Source: Oligoflexia bacterium | GTDB taxonomy: Bacteria > Bdellovibrionota > UBA1018 | Assembly: GCA_903935335.1 (NCBI GenBank) | Contig: CAIZRG010000040.1 | Span: 1-46,454, forward strand | Reading direction: 5' to 3' | DNA length: 46,454 nucleotides | Shown here: positions 44,167 to 46,454 of the stretch, one piece after another | How positions within the stretch are numbered: position 1 is the stretch's first letter | Layout: the number at the start of each line of letters is the position of its first letter | Program-made: the position numbers and the translations under genes | The notes under the pieces: generated by a model | The model's database searches: none | What the model saw: only the letters and a program-made list of their open reading frames with translations | Told to the model about the DNA's origin: nothing

Positions 44167-45173
44167 ATCAATCTTCTATTCACGATAAACTCGAAGCAAC
44201 TGAAACTCCGCCTGAAGAACTCCTTGAAGCCTCAAACTCCGTTCCCATTTGGAAAAAAGTTTTAAAGCAGGTGGGGTGGATCGTTTTTACGGGCTTTTGT
44301 TTGATTTTTTTCTCACTGATGAAGCTACCCGAAGACCGCCTGAAGAACTATCTGGACGGACAGATTTCTTCTTTACTCTCTCAGCAAGAAATCAGCTTTT
44401 TCTCTAAAGAGAGTCATCTTTCCTTTCTCTGGGGAGTTTCTTATACCCTCAAGGGAGTTACACTCCACTTTCCTCCTCCCACTCCATCCGTCGAAATAGA
44501 CCAGATCACAGTTTCTCCGTCATTGATTTCTCTGATCTTGGGTCGAATTTCCGGAAAATTTGAACTTAAAAAAGAGGAAGGATTCCTTTCAGGAGGGATC
44601 TCTGTTCGAGGAAATCAAATTTCTCTCTCCTGCGAAGCCAAAAAATTTGACCTTGGGAAATCAGGACTTCTTTCTGCCCTTTCTGCTGCTTCAGTAACAG
44701 GAATTGTAGATGGGAAGGGTTCAGCTTCTGGAGACCTCAACGTCCCTAGCTCATGGGAAAGTGAAGCTCAACTTCAAGTCTCAGCAATCACAGTTGGCCC
44801 CCAGCTCATTGCAGGCTTTTCTCTGCCCAAAATATCAATTTCAGAAGGAATGATCGATTTCAGTTTGAATCGAGGAAAAGCCAAGATTCAAACCCTTAGG
44901 TTGGGACGCTCAGGAAACACAACTTCAAAGCCTGTTCCCGTGGATGATATCCAGGGAACTCTTTCTGGAGAAATTCTTCTCAATCAACAATGGACATCAA
45001 GCACTTTAAATTTGCAAACCCGATTTTCTCTTTCAGAAACAATCCTAAAATCTCTCGTTCTTTTAGAAATGATTCTAAGCCCTGGAAAACAAGAGGATGG
45101 AAGTTTTGGTTATCGGCTGACAGGAACCCTTGAATCTCCCATACCGAGTCCATTGAGTCCAAAGGACTCTTGA
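44163..45173 (+). CDS. gspN: Type II secretion protein GspN
   Basis: GspN is an accessory inner-membrane protein of some type II systems. The 336-residue protein has one span (VGWIVFTGFCLIFFSLMKLP) and a periplasmic, Ser/Gly/Leu-rich beta domain (LTLHFPPPTPSVEIDQI-like and GIVDGKGSASGDL segments), as in the deltaproteobacterial type. It is last of the twelve gsp genes, 39 bp before the prenyltransferase. No gspO (prepilin peptidase) follows. Confidence 0.85.
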   Translation: MNQSSIHDKLEATETPPEELLEASNSVPIWKKVLKQVGWIVFTGFCLIFFSLMKLPEDRLKNYLDGQISSLLSQQEISFFSKESHLSFLWGVSYTLKGVTLHFPPPTPSVEIDQITVSPSLISLILGRISGKFELKKEEGFLSGGISVRGNQISLSCEAKKFDLGKSGLLSALSAASVTGIVDGKGSASGDLNVPSSWESEAQLQVSAITVGPQLIAGFSLPKISISEGMIDFSLNRGKAKIQTLRLGRSGNTTSKPVPVDDIQGTLSGEILLNQQWTSSTLNLQTRFSLSETILKSLVLLEMILSPGKQEDGSFGYRLTGTLESPIPSPLSPKDS

Positions 45174-45212
45174 ACTTTATTCAATCTAAAAGTATTTTCT
45201 GGAGTACTCTTT

Positions 45213-46088
45213 ATGAATTTAGATAATACCGAGTTTGAAAGTCAGCTCAAAAAAACATTAGCCCGTTTTTTATTTCACGATGAAAACCAAACCCCCAAGA
45301 ACCTTGCAGAATCGATCCAGTACAGCCTTTTATCCCCTGGAAAGAGGATTAGACCCAGAGTCACATTTGCCTGCGCTGAAATGCTAGGACTTCCCTCAAA
45401 AACAGTCCTTTCAGCAGCGCTAGCCTTAGAAATGACTCATTGTTTTACTCTCATCCATGATGATCTTCCTTGCATGGATAACGATGACTATCGACGAGGA
45501 CTACTCTCGAATCACAAAAAATTTGGAGAAGGTCTAGCTTTACTGGCTGGCAATGGCCTGATGGCCCTAGCAGTCGATGTGCTCCTAGATTCACCCGTTG
45601 AACCTACTTCCTTGCTCCTAGGAATCAAGCAACTCATCCAGGCTATGGGTCCTCGAGGAGTGGTAGGAGGACAAGCGGCAGAAGCCCTTTTAACTCCAAG
45701 CTCAACTCTTGAAGATCTCAGAAAAATGCATCACCAAAAAACAGGGGCTCTTTTTAAAGCAGCCCTACTGATTCCCAAAGAGTTTGCAGGAATTTCTGAC
45801 TTCACTCCTTTAGGTCAAGCGATCTTATCTTTTTCAGATGCTTTAGGGTTTGCTTTTCAAATTGCAGATGACCTAGAAGACGCACAGGAAAAAAATCAGC
45901 AAACATCCCCCACCAGCATTTTATCGTATCTCTCTCCTCAAAAATCAGCCCAACTCGCTTCGGATGAACTCACCTCCACAAGTCACCTTCTCATGGAACA
46001 CTGGGGATCCAAAGCTCACTCTTTGAAAGAAATTTCTACAGAAGTTTTGATCAAGATCACTCATGCTCTTGGGGACTTCACTGGATGA
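45213..46088 (+). CDS. ispA: Farnesyl diphosphate synthase-type polyprenyl synthetase
   Basis: This enzyme condenses isopentenyl diphosphate with allylic diphosphates for isoprenoid synthesis. The 291-residue protein is IspA length. The first aspartate-rich motif is LIHDDLPCMDNDDYRRG and the second FQIADDLEDAQE; SPGKRIRPRV supplies the diphosphate-binding Lys and Arg residues, and HQKTGALFKAA carries the conserved KT. The short-chain (C15) product is typical of the DDxxxxD spacing but is not proven by sequence. GGAG sits before the ATG. Its stop overlaps the next gene by 4 nt. Confidence 0.95.
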   Translation: MNLDNTEFESQLKKTLARFLFHDENQTPKNLAESIQYSLLSPGKRIRPRVTFACAEMLGLPSKTVLSAALALEMTHCFTLIHDDLPCMDNDDYRRGLLSNHKKFGEGLALLAGNGLMALAVDVLLDSPVEPTSLLLGIKQLIQAMGPRGVVGGQAAEALLTPSSTLEDLRKMHHQKTGALFKAALLIPKEFAGISDFTPLGQAILSFSDALGFAFQIADDLEDAQEKNQQTSPTSILSYLSPQKSAQLASDELTSTSHLLMEHWGSKAHSLKEISTEVLIKITHALGDFTG

Positions 46089-46431
46089 AACGAAAGCCCC
46101 ATTTTCTATGGATCACAGACCCTTGGGAAACTCTCGACCTAACCCATGATACGACTTTACGGTTAGCCCAAGAAGCTTTTGAAATGGGAATTCAGCAGTC
46201 TTGGTGTAATGTTAAATCGATTGGACTCCATGACTCCCAAGTGTATTTGAATGCGTCTGCTTTTATTTCTCTACCTAAAGATCGGATCCAGCTCAGGCTA
46301 GCTCCTTCTCAAACTCGATCTCCTCAAGAATTTAGCCATATTCTCTACCGAACTGACCCGCCTGTGGATCTAGACTACCTCCACCCTCTCCAGCTCCTGG
46401 CTCTGAGCTTAAGGGACGTAAAAAATGTGAA
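46085..46431 (+). CDS. Glutathione synthetase-like protein, N-terminal part (truncated)
   Basis: The first 116 or so residues match the N-terminal domain of prokaryotic glutathione synthetase (GshB). ITDPWETLDLTHDTTLRLAQ near the start corresponds to the DP...D.T..L..EA pattern, and YRTDPPVDLDYLHPLQLLAL matches the RxDPPxD..Y motif that contacts the substrate. The ATP-grasp domain is missing because the contig ends. The genuine sequence stops at 46431; the last residues read by translation (DRKSVV) are adapter. It overlaps ispA by 4 nt. Enzyme specificity (glutathione or another ligand) is unknown. Confidence 0.8.
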
Positions 46432-46454
46432 AGATCGGAAGAGCGTCGTGTAGG
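46432..46454 (+). other. Illumina adapter sequence at contig end
   Basis: The last 23 bases begin AGATCGGAAGAGCGTCGTGT and continue AGG, matching the start of the Illumina TruSeq universal adapter as seen in read 2 at every position I recall. The frame stop TAG at 46451-46453 is inside it. This is library contamination left in the assembly, not genome. Confidence 0.98.

Overview
The window comes from a diderm bacterium: it carries a type II secretion operon with an outer-membrane secretin, lipoprotein signal peptides, a predicted outer-membrane beta-barrel and SecDF. It looks fairly AT-rich by eye; I did not compute GC. CarD beside cysS and a T2SS operon, a delta-type GspC-N set with a PilM-like GspL, and many small secreted proteins suggest Bdellovibrionota or a related former deltaproteobacterium. 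That placement is inference from gene content; there is no rRNA or marker tree here. Both contig ends cut genes, and the last 23 bases are an Illumina adapter, not genome.

Layout. (1) 1-1500: a gene remnant, two divergent secreted-protein genes sharing a 32-bp repeat with a palindrome, one of them split by an in-frame TGA. (2) 16678 down to 1648, all minus strand: a fourteen-gene collinear run, often overlapping by 4 nt. It holds uvrC, a small zinc-ribbon gene, family-4 uracil-DNA glycosylase, slipin, SpoIID-like protein, queA, a secreted Pro/Ser-linker protein, a metallo-beta-lactamase-fold hydrolase, tgt, yajC, secD, secF, recJ and a coiled-coil protein. DNA repair, queuosine tRNA modification and Sec export share one strand. 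(3) 16731-18511, plus: zinc-ribbon/FGxG protein, CsgG-like lipoprotein, pseudo-rhomboid; then uvrB on the minus strand. (4) 20.9-23.1 kb: polar amino-acid ABC transporter with a TATGCA-palindrome operator region, divergent from a degenerate receiver/HD-GYP protein coupled to an outer-membrane protein. (5) 25.4-28.8 kb: two paralogous pilin-like proteins with Cys-rich C-termini and Thr/Pro linkers, one containing a 12-bp tandem repeat, followed by a membrane acyltransferase. (6) cysS and carD (minus), a 520-bp divergent regulatory gap with twin palindromes, then gspCDEFGHIJKLMN, ispA and a truncated glutathione-synthetase-like gene (plus).

How it fits together: YajC/SecDF drive export into the periplasm, and the GspC-N machine moves folded substrates across the outer membrane. 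The prepilin peptidase (GspO/PilD) needed to process GspG-K and the two stand-alone pilins is not in the window. UvrB, UvrC, RecJ and the uracil glycosylase form a repair set. Tgt and QueA are two steps of queuosine-tRNA synthesis.

The least explained material is the paired Cys-rich pilins, the split secreted gene with its shared operator-like repeat, the twin TGACAnTTTGTC palindromes before gspC, and a UvrC lacking its helix-hairpin-helix tail. I saw no tRNA, rRNA, CRISPR array, insertion sequence or phage gene.
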